Shown here: positions 36,779 to 49,400 of the stretch, in pieces
How positions within the stretch are numbered: the first letter of the stretch is position 1
Layout of the letters: each line of letters opens with the position of its first letter
Assembly (NCBI RefSeq): GCF_024713945.1
Contig: NC_134679.1
Location: 6,267,001-6,331,000 of the forward strand
Direction of reading: 5' to 3'
Length of the DNA: 64,000 bases
Source of the DNA: Dermatophagoides farinae
Taxonomy: Eukaryota > Arthropoda > Arachnida > Sarcoptiformes > Pyroglyphidae
Made by a program: the position numbers and the translations under genes
The notes under the pieces: generated by a model
What the model saw: the letters and a program-made list of their open reading frames with translations, nothing else
What the model was told of the DNA's origin: nothing
The model's database searches: none

Positions 36779-38805
36779 CTAATCACGTTTTTCATGTTCA
36801 TCATCTTGTTGTTCATCATGATCTGGATCAACAAGATCATCATCACGTGCATCAAGAAAATCTGAACAACATGTCATATAGACAATAATGGCCAAGAAAG
36901 AACTAGGTAAACCAAGTAATAATAATGTTAATATTGGATTTCCTTGATACATTGTCAATATTGTTGTCAGTGTATCGAAAAATAGACGAATTATTCGATG
37001 AACATAACTATCGCCACCATAATACTATGTGTTGGGAATGAATAAACAAAAAAAAAAAAAAAAAAATTTCAATTATTAATATAAGAGTATAGTAGACAAA
37101 TTCTCTTTCAACAACAAAAAAAAATTATTGATCAGTGTTAAAAAGCTCGTACATAATATTAGCAACATCAAATGTGGTCAGACAATTGATTATTGTATGA
37201 TTCATCATTTTAGTATTGTAATGGAATAAAAGAGAATTAAATGGCAAAAAAAAAACAACAACTTACAATCAAAGTATCAGGTTCATGAATAATTTTGTCA
37301 AGAAATTTTTCAATATTCGCACGTATCGCTTGATAAGTGTCGCCAATTTCATCGATATTATCACTCAATAAATAATATTTCAATGTTGTTGAATTGAGAA
37401 TCAAAAGATTCGGTATCGGTTGTACAGTACGAATGGCCAATGAATTCATGGTGATCAAATCGGATGAATAACCAAAAAGAAAATGATCTTCTTTATTCGA
37501 ATATTCATTGGCAATTGATTCCATTATATTTTTGAATGCAACATTTTTCTGGCCAATCAATTTGCCACTAGATCGATATTCTTCTACAATTGATATGGCT
37601 AACAATTTATCTACCAAAAAAAGAAAGAATTTACATTAACAATCAGGTTTATGATTCAGGTTTGAGGAATGAAAAATCAACCCAAAAAAATCAGTGTTAA
37701 AAAGCTCGATAAAATAAATCAATCATAGAATCGACTCAGTTTCGGGATAAGTATTCATCATGACAATAGATAGAATTATCTGTGATTCAAAAAAAAACAA
37801 TACTTACGACTACTCAAGGCCATGTGTAGATTGGTACTAGTGAATCGAGTGAAATGAGGAAATCGATGTCGTCGTATCCAGGCAATAAGATCGCCATGTA
37901 TTTGGTAGTCTATCAAATAGTCATTATTATTCAGAAATAGAAATGATTCAAATTCAAATTACATACCGAATTTGGCATAAACATTTTTCGATTTCAAAGC
38001 ATAAATACCCGGTTGAAAATCTTGACATAACATTAATGAACGAAAAAACCAATCGTATGGTTGAAATGTGGCAGCCAATCGTGTGAAATTACCATCGGCT
38101 TCTGGACCGAAATTGATGAAAATCACTCGACGGCCATCCTGAACTAGATCGTTTAGTTGATCACAACTAGATAAATACCGGATAGGCGGTCCATGGACAC
38201 GTAATGCAAAATCAATGATATCATCACGAATTCTTTCGCCTTTGAATTCAATTTGTTTCTGTGAATTTATATACAGAATGGTTGGAAATCCACGAATTGT
38301 AAAATGACTAGCTGCTGTCAAGTATTTGGTACAATCAACACGACCAACCACAATATTGGCATCCAAATTGTGCAATTGTTGGGCAACCTGGGCCCATACA
38401 GGCTCTGTAATTTAATGATGAAAACAAAACATAAATTTGTGACAAAAACCAAAAGTGTGTGACAAAAAAAAACACGTGCTGATGAAAAAGCCTGCAGGCA
38501 CAGAAAAATGACTTGGCCGCTAGACGACGCTATATGGCGACGTTAATGAAATGGAAATTTAAAACAAAAAAAAACTTACCCAAATCTTGGCAATGATGGC
38601 ACCATGGAGCATAAAATTTTATCAAAAATGATCTTTTATCATTTGGATAAACATCAACAAGTCGATCATTCATTTCAATTACACGACTTGCTTGAACCGA
38701 TTGTATATTTGGCCATAATAATGATGATTGTTGAAATGGGCCAAAAATGATAAAACAAAAGCCAAACATATTTTTCCATTTTCTGAAAATTGTATTCATC
38801 ATCAT
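36779..38805 (-). CDS. Tmx3: protein disulfide-isomerase TMX3-like
   Basis: An ER membrane thioredoxin-fold oxidoreductase. Exons in coding order: 38805-38580, 38404-37967, 37909-37808, 37610-37267, 37024-36779 (451 residues; human 454). A signal sequence (about 1-35) precedes the thioredoxin domain, whose active site reads FYAPWCHHC instead of the usual CGHC. VGRVDCT, GFPTILYI, GERIRDDIIDFA and VHGPPIRYL follow the TMX3 pattern. Later come LLAISIVEEYR and a NLLILNSTT strand. A C-terminal transmembrane helix (LLLLGLPSSFLAIIVYM) leads to an acidic tail ending HEKRD, a weakened form of the KKxx retrieval signal. In-frame upstream ATGs (38844, 38916) could lengthen the leader; 38805 is chosen for the best signal peptide. 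Confidence 0.93.
37131..37149. repeat. 19-bp direct repeat, copy 1 (TMX3 intron)
   Basis: atcagtgttaaaaagctcg, identical to 37690-37708. The two copies lie in consecutive introns of TMX3, 559 bp apart in the same orientation. Confidence 0.8.
37690..37708. repeat. 19-bp direct repeat, copy 2 (TMX3 intron)
   Basis: The second identical copy, in the intron between exons 3 and 4. The flanking bases differ, so the identity is limited to these 19 bp. Confidence 0.8.
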
Positions 38806-39283
38806 TTGAATGATGATGATGAAGCATGAAAATGAATGATTCATGTTTATCTTGCTGTAAAAAAAAAAATTTTTTTTTTTTTGGCCACAATGAATTTCGA
38901 ATAGAAATTTATTCAATAATTATTGGACACACCATCATACATTGTGTATTTTTTTAAAGAATAATTTCTTGAAAATTAATCCAAGAATCGGTAAAACTCA
39001 AAAACAAAATAGCAAAAAAAAAAAAAAAAACAAGCCAGCCAAAGAATTTTGGTTGGCCAAATACAATTCGTCTCAATTTGCTCATCCATACAAATGGATA
39101 TATTTGGATTCTAATGACAAAAAAAAAGTTGTATACTCATTGTAGCCGACGTCATACAATAGCATGTATCGACGACTATTTGGACAGTATTCGGATCACC
39201 TTTTTAACATTTTTGCCAACAACGCGCGTGGTCGTATTCTGCTGATATATACTGACTTTGTTGAGAATTTTGTATTCACAAGA
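38806..39283. promoter_or_regulatory. divergent promoter region, TMX3 / TrpRS
   Basis: Under 480 bp separate the two divergent start codons. It contains poly-A/T and the in-frame upstream ATG of TrpRS (39164). No defined core motif is recognised. Confidence 0.45.
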
Positions 39284-40678
39284 ATGTCCAACCAAATTGA
39301 AGAATCACAACAACAATCACCGGATTCGACGGAAAATCATCAATGCAATGATGATGGCGATTTTGTTGATCCATGGACAGTGACCAGTTCTAGTCAATCT
39401 GGACCCGATTATGATAAACTCATTGGTTTGTTTTGTTTTTTTCTCTTGTTTTTTTGATTCAACTTTTCATTATTTTAATCACAAAATAAGCTCGTTTTGG
39501 TTCTGCGAGGGTTACCGATGATCTATTGAAAAGATTTGAATCAGCATTACCAGCCGGCACAAAGTTGCATCACTTTCTTCGTCGTGGAATATTCTTCTCT
39601 CATCGAGATTTGGAGCCCATATTGAATAAAATCGAGAAAGGTGAAAAATTCTTCTTGTACACTGGCCGTGGACCGTCATCAGCATCGCTGCATGTTGGCC
39701 ATTTGATTCCATTTATTTTCACCAAATGGCTACAGGATACATTCGACGTTCCTTTGGTCATCCAATTGACTGATGATGAAAAATTCTTATGGCGCGGATT
39801 AAAAATTGAAGAGGTGAAAAAACATGCACTAGAAAACATCAAAGACATAATTGCATGTGGTTTTGATGTGAAAAAAACGTTCATTTTCACCGATACTGAT
39901 TACATTTCGTAAGTGTATTTTTTTAAAGTTTTTTAAATTATTAAATCTCTTGTTTTCCAGTAAATCACGAGCTTTCTACGAGAACATACTGAAAATTCAA
40001 CGTTTAGTCACATTTAATCAAGTGAAAGGAATATTTGGATTTGGTGATTCAGATTGCATAGGAAAAATTGCCTTTCCAGCCATACAAGCTGCACCTTCAT
40101 TTTCAACATCATTTCCTCAGATATTCGGTACAGGATCCAAATGTCAACTGTGTTTGATTCCTTGTGCTATAGATCAAGATCCATATTTTCGAATGACACG
40201 TGATGTAGCGCCTAAACTAAAATATCCAAAACCATCATTATTGCATTCAACTTTTTTGCCAGCATTAGGTGGTGCTATGTCAAAAATGTCTGCATCCGAT
40301 GCAAATAATTCTATATTTCTTACCGATACGGCTAATCAAATCAAAAACAAGATAAATAAATATGCCTTCAGTGGTGGTGGTGGTAGTGTTGAAGAACATC
40401 GTGAAAAAGGTGGAAATTGTGATGTAGATGTTTCCTATCAATATTTACGATATTTTCTTGATGATGATGATCATCTTGAACAAATTCGTTGTGATTATAG
40501 TTCTGGAAAAATGTTAACAGGAGAAATTAAAAAAGAAATCATAACCGTTTTACAAGAACTAGTTGCCAAACATCAACAAGCAAGAAAAGAAATTACCACA
40601 GAAATTGTTGAACAATTTATGACACCTAGAGAATTGAATTTTGTTAATACATCAACAACAACAACAACAACAAAATGA
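39284..40678 (+). CDS. Wars1: cytosolic tryptophanyl-tRNA synthetase
   Basis: Charges tRNA-Trp. Exons 39284-39425, 39491-39908 and 39961-40678 join in phase (425 residues). Class I motifs are present: LHVGHLIPF (HIGH) and KMSASD (KMSKS). The eukaryotic landmarks are [32 protein letters not shown]-free [14 protein letters not shown], and [15 protein letters not shown] with [16 protein letters not shown]. No WHEP domain precedes the catalytic core, unlike vertebrate WARS1. The start at 39284 gives MSNQIEES. An in-frame ATG at 39164 would add 40 residues with several Arg and few acids, so a targeting leader is conceivable. The tail is a Thr repeat from a CAA tract. Confidence 0.95.
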
Positions 40679-40764
40679 AAATATTTACTTTTATTTAAAT
40701 AAAAAAACAAATTGAGCAATAATTTTAGTGAAAGTTTCATTGTTTTTTTTTTGTTTGTGTGATG

Positions 40765-41209
40765 TTAACGACGACGATAATATCCACCACCAATCAATCT
40801 TTTACTATATCCATATCCATGTTTAGCGTAGCCGCCACCATAATGATCATAATAATAGGATGGATAATATGATAGTTTTGAATAGTAACGAGGATGATAT
40901 TTAGGCGTATAGGAACTATAATAAACTGCTGGTACAGATTTTTTATAATAATAATGAGAATGATGATGAATTGGATAATATAGATGAGAATATTTGTAAC
41001 CACCACCACCAAGACCGAATCCACCATAGCCACTATGATAAGGAATGGCCATTACTATCAAAATGGTAATGGATAAAATCATCAAGACAAAAATCATCTA
41101 TAGATAGATAATAGAAAAAAAATATTCGAAAAATTTCGACAACAACATATATGAATGTGGGTAGTTGATTGATTGATTGAATATCAACACATACCAATTT
41201 AGATGACAT
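40765..41209 (-). CDS. secreted Gly/Tyr/His-rich protein
   Basis: Two exons: a 15-bp first exon (41209-41195, MSSKL) and 41097-40765, giving 115 residues. The join creates a clean signal peptide (MSSKLMIFVLMILSITILIV then MA) followed by a mature part of about 93 residues. The mature part is rich in Gly, Tyr, His and Lys (SGYGGFGLGGGGY, SHYYYKK, SYYPSYYYDHYGGG), ends in YYRRR and has no cysteine. Such composition is typical of cuticle, shell-like or cement proteins and of Gly-rich antimicrobial peptides; which applies cannot be told. The 3' end lies 86 bp from the convergent TrpRS gene. A TATA box sits at about 41320. Confidence 0.75.
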
Positions 41210-41807
41210 TTTTCTTTGGTTTTTTTTTTTGGTTATTAAAAATTTTTTCGTCGAAACAATTGACACACACACACACACAAAATGATTGATTGGATCGTAT
41301 CATGATGAGGATACATTGTTTTTATATATGTCTATCATCATTTGAAGGTTAATTTTAATTGTCAAAAATATTGCAGCAGCCAAATCACATCTTTGTCACA
41401 TTGATCATCATCTTACATTATTATTATTATTATTATTGAATATATTAATATTTTGTATATTTGTACATATTAATGACCAGAACATCAATCAAATGACCTC
41501 CACAGATTTGATCATATTTGGTAAAAAAAAAAAACACACACACACAGACACATAAAGATGGATACGCATCGAAAGAGATCGATAGGTAAAAATCTGATGG
41601 GAAACAAAATATGAAGCAATCCTTGTGCGCGAATATAGATAATCGAATGACGAGGACAGTGTATTTATTAATTGTCACCAATCAACTGTGAAATATTTGC
41701 CATTTTAAATTTAATTATTATTATTATTATTTTAAATACATCAAGGATAGCCATTACGACAGCTGACGTTCACATCATCAATAAAATTATTATTGGCTCA
41801 AATTGTT
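41210..41807. other. intergenic, TTA/ATT repeats
   Basis: Promoter side of the Gly/Tyr-rich gene and 3' UTR of TBCD. ATT/TTA triplet tracts lie at about 41416-41438 and 41711-41732. Nothing else is seen. Confidence 0.5.
41319..41328 (-). promoter_or_regulatory. TATA box of the Gly/Tyr-rich gene
   Basis: Minus-strand TATATAAAAA, about 110 bp upstream of the ATG at 41209. This allows a short leader of about 80 nt. It is one of the few clear TATA boxes in the window. Confidence 0.5.
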
Positions 41808-44800
41808 TCACGATGAAGGTAATTCTTTCATTAGATTTCGTATTTTATCACGTTCACGTTTTGCTTCATTTAATTCAAGCCAATCGGTTTGTTGTAGAAT
41901 TTCAGCAATTTCGGACAATTTTTCTGGCTCATCAATATCCAACGATAATATTGCTGCATACATTTGTGTGGCTGTATATGAACGGATTTTCACCGCTAAT
42001 CGATGTCCTAACAATACATAGAGATAACCTTGAACCAAATTTATACGGCCAAACACTAATAATGTACAGAATATATCACATGCAAGAAAATATTTTCTTG
42101 GATTCGATGTTTTTTCCGAAGCTCGCCATGCAAATTTGGCGGCATTGTCTTGAAATTGTCGACAAGTTTCAAGTCGGATAAGAATGGTGTTCATTGAGAT
42201 CAACAAAGGTATCGATAAACGTAAGCAACGTGCATTCGCCTCAGCCAATATCAAATATTGTTCAAGCAATTTTTGTCGAATGTCGTTCCGACAATCTTTG
42301 ATGTAATCGATAATACATTTACAATGACGTTCAAGATTTGGATCGGCTACGATCAATACTAGTCCACGCCACAAATCAATGACAAGTTTATCACAATGAA
42401 ATAAATTTAGCAACTCTTGAAAAAGTTGTAAATCTTCAATAGAATCAATTTCATTATCTAATTTTAAAATTCGATTCGATTCAAGGCCCAGCGATTGACA
42501 TAGATCATGATGTCGTGAATCGTTTCGAATAAAATGGAAAATTGTAACCAATTTTTGCATTGAAAGTCTGAATGTAAATCCACGATTTGATGCCGCTTCG
42601 GATGTAATCAATCGAATCAAATTCAAAAGTTGATCTGAATCTATGCAGTGGACATAATTCAGACAGGATTGTATACACGCTCGACGTATGATAAGACCAG
42701 TGTCACCTTTTTTCGTTATAGTATGATCATCAAAACATTTCAATAGAATTGTGTAAACTAAACGTGAATTGTCACTATGGTTCTGCAACAATCGATCATA
42801 ATGATAAGATGTAATGTGTAATAAACATTGAGCAATATCAGCTATTGTTTCTGGACGACGAATTTCATTTTCGAACCAATATTCTTGGAATTTAACCAGT
42901 GCAACAATAATTTCATTGACCATTGTGATCACATCTGGAAGTGATTTAATGTCACTTGAACTCATGTGACGGCCAAAAAATTGTGCCAATGTAGACATTG
43001 TGAAATGGTCACAATTAGGTTTAGCCATTGATATCAATGTATGTAAAAATCGGCAACCATGATCAATTGGCACATTTTGCATAAAGCTACAGGTAGCATT
43101 CACAGCAGCGGATTGAATCAATTCATTTGAATCGATCATTTGAATAGAATCGATTAGGAATTGATCAATTTCAGATAGATCTTTTTCCACTAAAAATGGG
43201 ATAGCTTTCTCCACAAAAACCAAAAGAGATTCTCGGATTAAATTGTTGCCAAATGTTGATCCAGAATGACGAAGTGTATGAAATTGTTGTGAAAATTTGT
43301 TCAACAATTGTTCAATTACATGAGATTGCTTTTGAAGTGATTCATCAGCGTTTAACAAATATGAGGCAGCCAACATTAGGCCATGTTGATGATTTAAGTC
43401 GATTTGAATCATTTGTTCAAACTGTTGCATGAATTTATCATGATAAGATTGGCCATAGAATGGACAATGATTAGCGATTTTCGCTACAGTTTTTGATGCT
43501 AAACGTCGAATAGCAGGATCCCAATGAATACATTTTTGTGACAGCAGATTGTCGACAATTGTCGGACGAAATTCTTCATAAGTGATGGCAAAATGAAAGC
43601 CAATATTCAGATAAGTGTGTTCGATTTGACTGAGCGAATGAAATTCCGTTCTTGGTATCACATCAATCCAATGAGGAAATTGTTGAGTTCTACCGGCCAA
43701 TTCTTGAATAACAGCTGAAGCAGCCCGACGACAATTCAATTGACGATCAAAGCAAACTACATTTAAAAGGATCGGTGCAAGATGAGCAACAAACTGGGCG
43801 ATCGATTTGCCATCATAAGCTCGTGCCATTGACCAACAAATGTAACAAGCAGCATCACGAACATTCGAACCAGAAACAAATGATCCTTTGATTTGTTCAT
43901 AGAACAAAGCATCATCCACTATCCGAATTATATCCGGCATCATTGAATCAATAGATACAAGACCACGTCTTACGAATTCTGCTAATGCCATACACGAACC
44001 ATGCCAATAATGATCTTCAGAATTGGAATGACAATATTGTAGGATGTGTTGAACAATTTGTTCGGAATATTCGGCAGGCAAGCGACTACTAATCGTAGAC
44101 AGATATTTGGCCGATGAGAATCGAACCGGAGTGGATTTATAAACTAAATTTTGGAGCATTAATTGAATGAGATTCTCGAAATAATCGGGTATATCCTGAT
44201 CAAAATCTTCTGTTTCTTCATTAATATTTTCCACATCGATTGATGATTGCTTTGAAGCGTTATGCAATTCTTGTATGATTCTTGTACCACATCGATATCG
44301 CCATTTAAATTCAGTGGATGGTTTCAAATGAACCAATATTGAACGACCATAAATTTTGATTGCAAGTTTAACAAATTGTTCATGATCATGATCAATTGTA
44401 TCGACTATTGTTGCAACGATTTTATCCACATGCGATAGCATTCGATTACGATCCACTGATTTTAGTAACGTAGCCAATATTCTGAGTGCACATAGTTTTG
44501 AATAGGTTGAATCCGATGAACGAATAGTCGATAATAGTTTGGTGATAAAATCTGGCAAACGATTATGGCAATCATGACGAGCATAGAATGAGCCAATTAG
44601 AAGATGTAAGACTGAAAAAAGTGAATAATTTTCAAAGTTTTTCAATATAATTTTCTCCACTCTCAAAATTGTTTTCTCATCATCCGATTGATTTCGATCG
44701 AATCGTGATAGATCAAAAGGAGTTTTGATTGCAGAAGCTAGCCATATGATTAGAACATTAGCGGTAGAGAAATGAACGCTAGGATCATAATGATCGTCAA

Positions 44801-45307
44801 GATATAGTTCAGTCCATTTGATTACGGGAATAAGCCATTTTACATCGGTAGGCCAATATCGTGCTAATCGTTTTGGATTGATACAAATAGAAAGGGAACG
44901 TAAAATATCCATGGTCATATCGAAAATTGTTTCTTTTGGTTGGCTCATTTGTAATGTTTGCAGATATCGTTCCATCAAATATGGAACAATTGGCAATACT
45001 GATCGCCATTCTTCTTGAGCATTGTAGAACATTTTTTGAATTTTTTCTTCATGAGCTTCATGTTTTGTTAGCCATTGTCCAATATTATCTTTATTATCTG
45101 TATTATTATCATCCACAGAATCGATGGCAATGATTTTTGCATTCTCAAGTAAATCATCGGCAAATTTCAGGATAAATATTAAATCATTTTTTAGATATTG
45201 TTTGTCTGCAACAAAAAGAATATTGACATTAAGAATGAACACCATTTAAGTGAAGAGATTCATATACCTTTAATTGAGAATAAACTTGGATCTAAAAGAT
45301 GTGACAT
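41808..45307 (-). CDS. Tbcd: tubulin-specific chaperone D (TBCD)
   Basis: Captures and folds beta-tubulin and joins cofactors C and E to form alpha/beta dimers. Two exons: 45307-45268 (MSHLLDPSLFSIK) and one very long exon 45205-41808, joined across a 62-bp intron (1145 residues; human 1192). The protein is built of HEAT/ARM repeats throughout. Family landmarks are MFYNAQEEWRSVLPIVPYL, RYWPTDVKWLIPV, the core VRDAACYICWSMARAYDG (about residue 460) and FDRQLNCRRAASAVIQE, with HWDPAIRRLASKTV and MRHG-type QHGLMLAASYLL after it. A single 3.4-kb coding exon is unusual for this gene but has no interruptions. It is divergent to alpha-mannosidase II. Confidence 0.95.
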
Positions 45308-46438
45308 TTTTCAATGGGAATTTTTTTTTTGATTGATAAAAAATGACATGTGATTTTTTTTTTAGTTAATTGCAACAGATGGTACCGCGGTATTCTACAA
45401 AAATCGGCATCGATAATATAACACAATGTAAGTATATTATCAGATTTCCAGTGCCCAATTTATACGATGATGTTTACGTTCGAAATGGATTTTGTTCGTA
45501 AATCACACCAATCATCATCATTTAATTTGATCATTGGTGATCATGTGTTAAAATTTTTATGGTTTAAAATGTAAGATGATTTGTAATCATCAAATATGAT
45601 ACAGAATTATTAGTGCCATTAAAGATTCTTTTTTGCTTGTCAACTCAGTCGAATCTGTGTATGTGGGTTTGTAATTCCATTCCAATCAAGAATAATGATG
45701 ACGGAATTAAACAGGTAAGTAATCGATCATCAATTCATATAAAATGTCAATTTGAATAGCATGAATCATCAATTCTCATTCTGTCTAATAATAGTGAATA
45801 ACTAATTTGCATGAATTAGTATTATCATACTGTTACAAAAATTGAATCAATTAGATAATTATCGGTCAATGATGGGCGTGAATTTATGTGAATAGAAAAA
45901 AAGACATGATATAATAAAAATCCAATGTCACCCATAGAGACCCACGGTGGTTTTTATTTTATCAGTACAAACAAATAATAAATGTTATAGCCACTCTCAA
46001 TCAAAACCAATTGTGATTATATATATTATCATTATAGTTTGATAAAAACCATATTCATATAAGCTTTTTTTCCCATCGGTTGTCCCTAGTTATCGAGATT
46101 AAAGATTAATAATCCCCAAAAAAAAAAACAATTATATACATAATTTATAGTTCGAATGTTCAATCTTTTATCGGCAATGATGATGATTTATAATTTAGAG
46201 AGTTAGTTTTTGGCCGCTATTTTGAGTTTAATAGTTGAACGTATACTGTTATAATTTTTACCCTCATCATTGTAAAATAAAAATGAGCTAAAAATTTTTT
46301 TTTTTGTTTCGATTTTTAGAACAATCCATATACTCGATTTTGTAATATAAATGTGGATGTGTATGTTCCGACTATTTTTGTCATCGCACATTCGATTTGT
46401 GTGAGCGAAAATTTATAACAAATTTAACAAGAAAAAAA
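45308..46438. promoter_or_regulatory. divergent region TBCD / alpha-mannosidase II
   Basis: The TBCD start side carries a perfect 10-bp palindrome TACCGCGGTA (45383-45392), about 75 bp upstream of the ATG, striking in AT-rich DNA. On the mannosidase side, a short ATG-bearing exon-like piece at 45694-45714 ends in a strong donor (ACAG|GTAAGT). If spliced to the acceptor at 46319-46320 it would form a short upstream frame ending before 46439, so it is best read as a noncoding 5' exon. Confidence 0.45.
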
Positions 46439-49400
46439 ATGCTTAAAGATGTTGAAGCCGATGTACATGTGTCGCTGATTTCACAACCATATACTCATCA
46501 TCATCAGCAATCATCATCGTCATCAGTGTCACAACATTCAATCACAAAATGGTTTTATCGACGATTTAGAAGATTTATTCTTCTACAGACATTATCGTGG
46601 CCTAATTTTATTCTTGTTTCTTTGGTACTATTACTCATCATTTTCTTTATATTCAGTCATTTCAATGTGCTAATACAAACATCCAATCCATCATCTGTGT
46701 CTTCAGATTCATTGGCTGTGAAAAATGAATACATCCGTTACATCGAAGAGCTGAGTTCACTAGTGGAACATCCATCGTATCGTATGCGAGCTGCTCAAAT
46801 CAATGAACAATTACGTCGAATTGAATTGAGTTTAAAAGAGAATCGTGAAATATTACAATCGATTCGTAACAGTATTGTCAAATCAAATGCCACATACAAC
46901 GGTCAATCTAAACTTGTTGATTTTTTTCGAAATAGCCGTATTTCAGTTGAAGATGTTTTTCAGCAAAAACTCATCTGTCCATCAGTCATTAATCGGACAC
47001 TATTCGTTCCAGATATTGATATGCTTCAAGTTTATGATCAAATTCCATTCGATAATGTTGATGGCGGTGTTTGGAAACAAGGATGGCCATTAGAGATCAA
47101 ACAAATAGATTTTCAAAAGCCAAAACCAAAATTAAAAGTGTTCATTGTACCGCATAGTCACAATGATCCTGGTTGGATCAAAACATTTGATGTTTATTTT
47201 TCAAAACAAACTCAGCACATTTTGACAAATGCCGTCGAATTTATGACACAGCATCCAGATATGCGATTCATATGGGCCGAAACAAGTTATCTATCTGCAT
47301 GGTGGGAAACGACAAACGATGCCCATCGAGAGATGTTACGTAAATTGATAATCGAAAAACGTTTTGAAGTGGTCACCGGTGGATGGGTTATGAACGATGA
47401 AGCCAACACTCACTTCTGGTCCATCTTACAGCAAATGGTTGAAGGTCATGAATGGCTTGAAGATAATATCGACAGTGAACATGTGGAATGGCGGCCCAAA
47501 CATGGCTGGGCTATTGATCCGTTTGGAATGTCACCAACGATGGCTTACCTTCTGAAATTGATGGGATTTCGAGCAATGGTTATACAACGAGTTCACTATT
47601 CGATCAAAAAACACCTTGCAAGTAATCATCAGCTTGAATTTCGCTGGCGTCAGCATTGGGAACAAACCGTCAATACAGACATAGTTTGCCATATTGAACC
47701 ATTCTATTCGTATGACATTCCACATACTTGTGGTCCGGATCCAAAAGTCTGTTGTCAATTTGATTTCAAACGACTTGCGAAGCCAAAGTGCCCTTGGAAA
47801 ATTAATCCTCAAATTATAACTGATGCCAATGTTGAAGAAAGGTAAATTATTTTTGCCAAATAATATTGATCATTTTAATATATCTTCAATCAACTTTTTT
47901 TTAGAGCTAAGACACTGTTAGATCAATATAGAAAGAAATCGTTATTGTATGGAACAAATTCCCTGTTAGTACCACTTGGCGATGATTTTCGTTATGATGA
48001 CATTAAAGAATGGCGAAATCAATACGATAATTATCGAAGTATAATGCATTTTCTTAATACACGATCAGAATTCAATGTTGAGGTTTGTTACAAAATGTAT
48101 GGAAAGTACTTGAATCATTCTGATCATTTGTTTTAAACAGATAAAATTTGCGACATTAAGCGAATATTTCGATTCAATTTTGACGACCACTACGAATAAT
48201 GAACAAATATCTTCATTCGGAACAGTTTCCAACATTGGTTGGCGATTTTTTTACATATGCCGATCGTGATGATCATTACTGGAGTGGTTATTATACTTCA
48301 AAACCATTTTACAAACGTTTCGAACGCATACTTGCTAGTCATTCAAGAGCTATCGAAATTCTTTTTTCCATTGGCAACATTCTCAATAACAATGTTACCG
48401 CTGGTAATGATCCATTCAAGCATTTGACATATGAATTGAAATTTGCCAGACAAAATCTAGCATTATTCCAACATCATGATGGTATTACTGGTACTGCCAA
48501 AGATACGGTTGTTGTTGATTATGCAAACAGAATGTTGCGATCATTTGAAAACTTACAAAAGATAGCTACATCATCTTTATCGGCGATAACAAATCATCCG
48601 ATTCCAGAAATGGAATTCATGCACATTTTCGCCAACATTCAGACTCCTATTCGAAGGCATTCATTTTTAGTGAATCCAGATATACGAAAGTAATGATAAA
48701 TTATCATTTGAATCTTTCTAATTGTCTTTATTGATTCATAGGTATTTCATCTTATACAATAGTCTTGGTTGGACACTTGATACGCAAATATTCTGTTTTG
48801 AAATCTACTGGACCATCGACAATGATAGCATGCCCGATTGGTGTTTGACAGCAACTGGCGTTGCTGATAATGTTTCAGTCAAAATTATACAAATCAATCA
48901 TCTATGGCAAGATATGCATCCGTCAAACGAACCATTAGAAAAACGTCGTGAAATTTGTTTTCAACCCAAACTTGCACCTATTTCTCTTCAACAATATTGT
49001 ATTGGAAATTGCCGATGTTCACCGGTTGATAGTCGCAGCTATCGACATCATGAAAAGCATGAAAGTTTTGTCACATTATATAATTCTCACCGAGATTCGA
49101 TGGTGGCAAAAAAACCATTTGATTATCACATTTTGTCACTCGTATCATCGGCTCCTAATACGACCATCGAAAATGAACGTATTCGTTTGACTTTTGATTC
49201 AACGTCCATGCACGGTCTATTGAAATCTTGGAGTTATTATAATTTTCAGACAAAAACATGGAATTCGATCGATATACAAATGGAGATAATGACTTTCGGT
49301 ACCAGATCTGGTGGAAAAAATGTTCAAAAATCTGGTGCTTACATATTCTTGCCCGATGATCAGAATCCCGTTCCGTTCGAATGGACGGGCAAGCCAAAGA

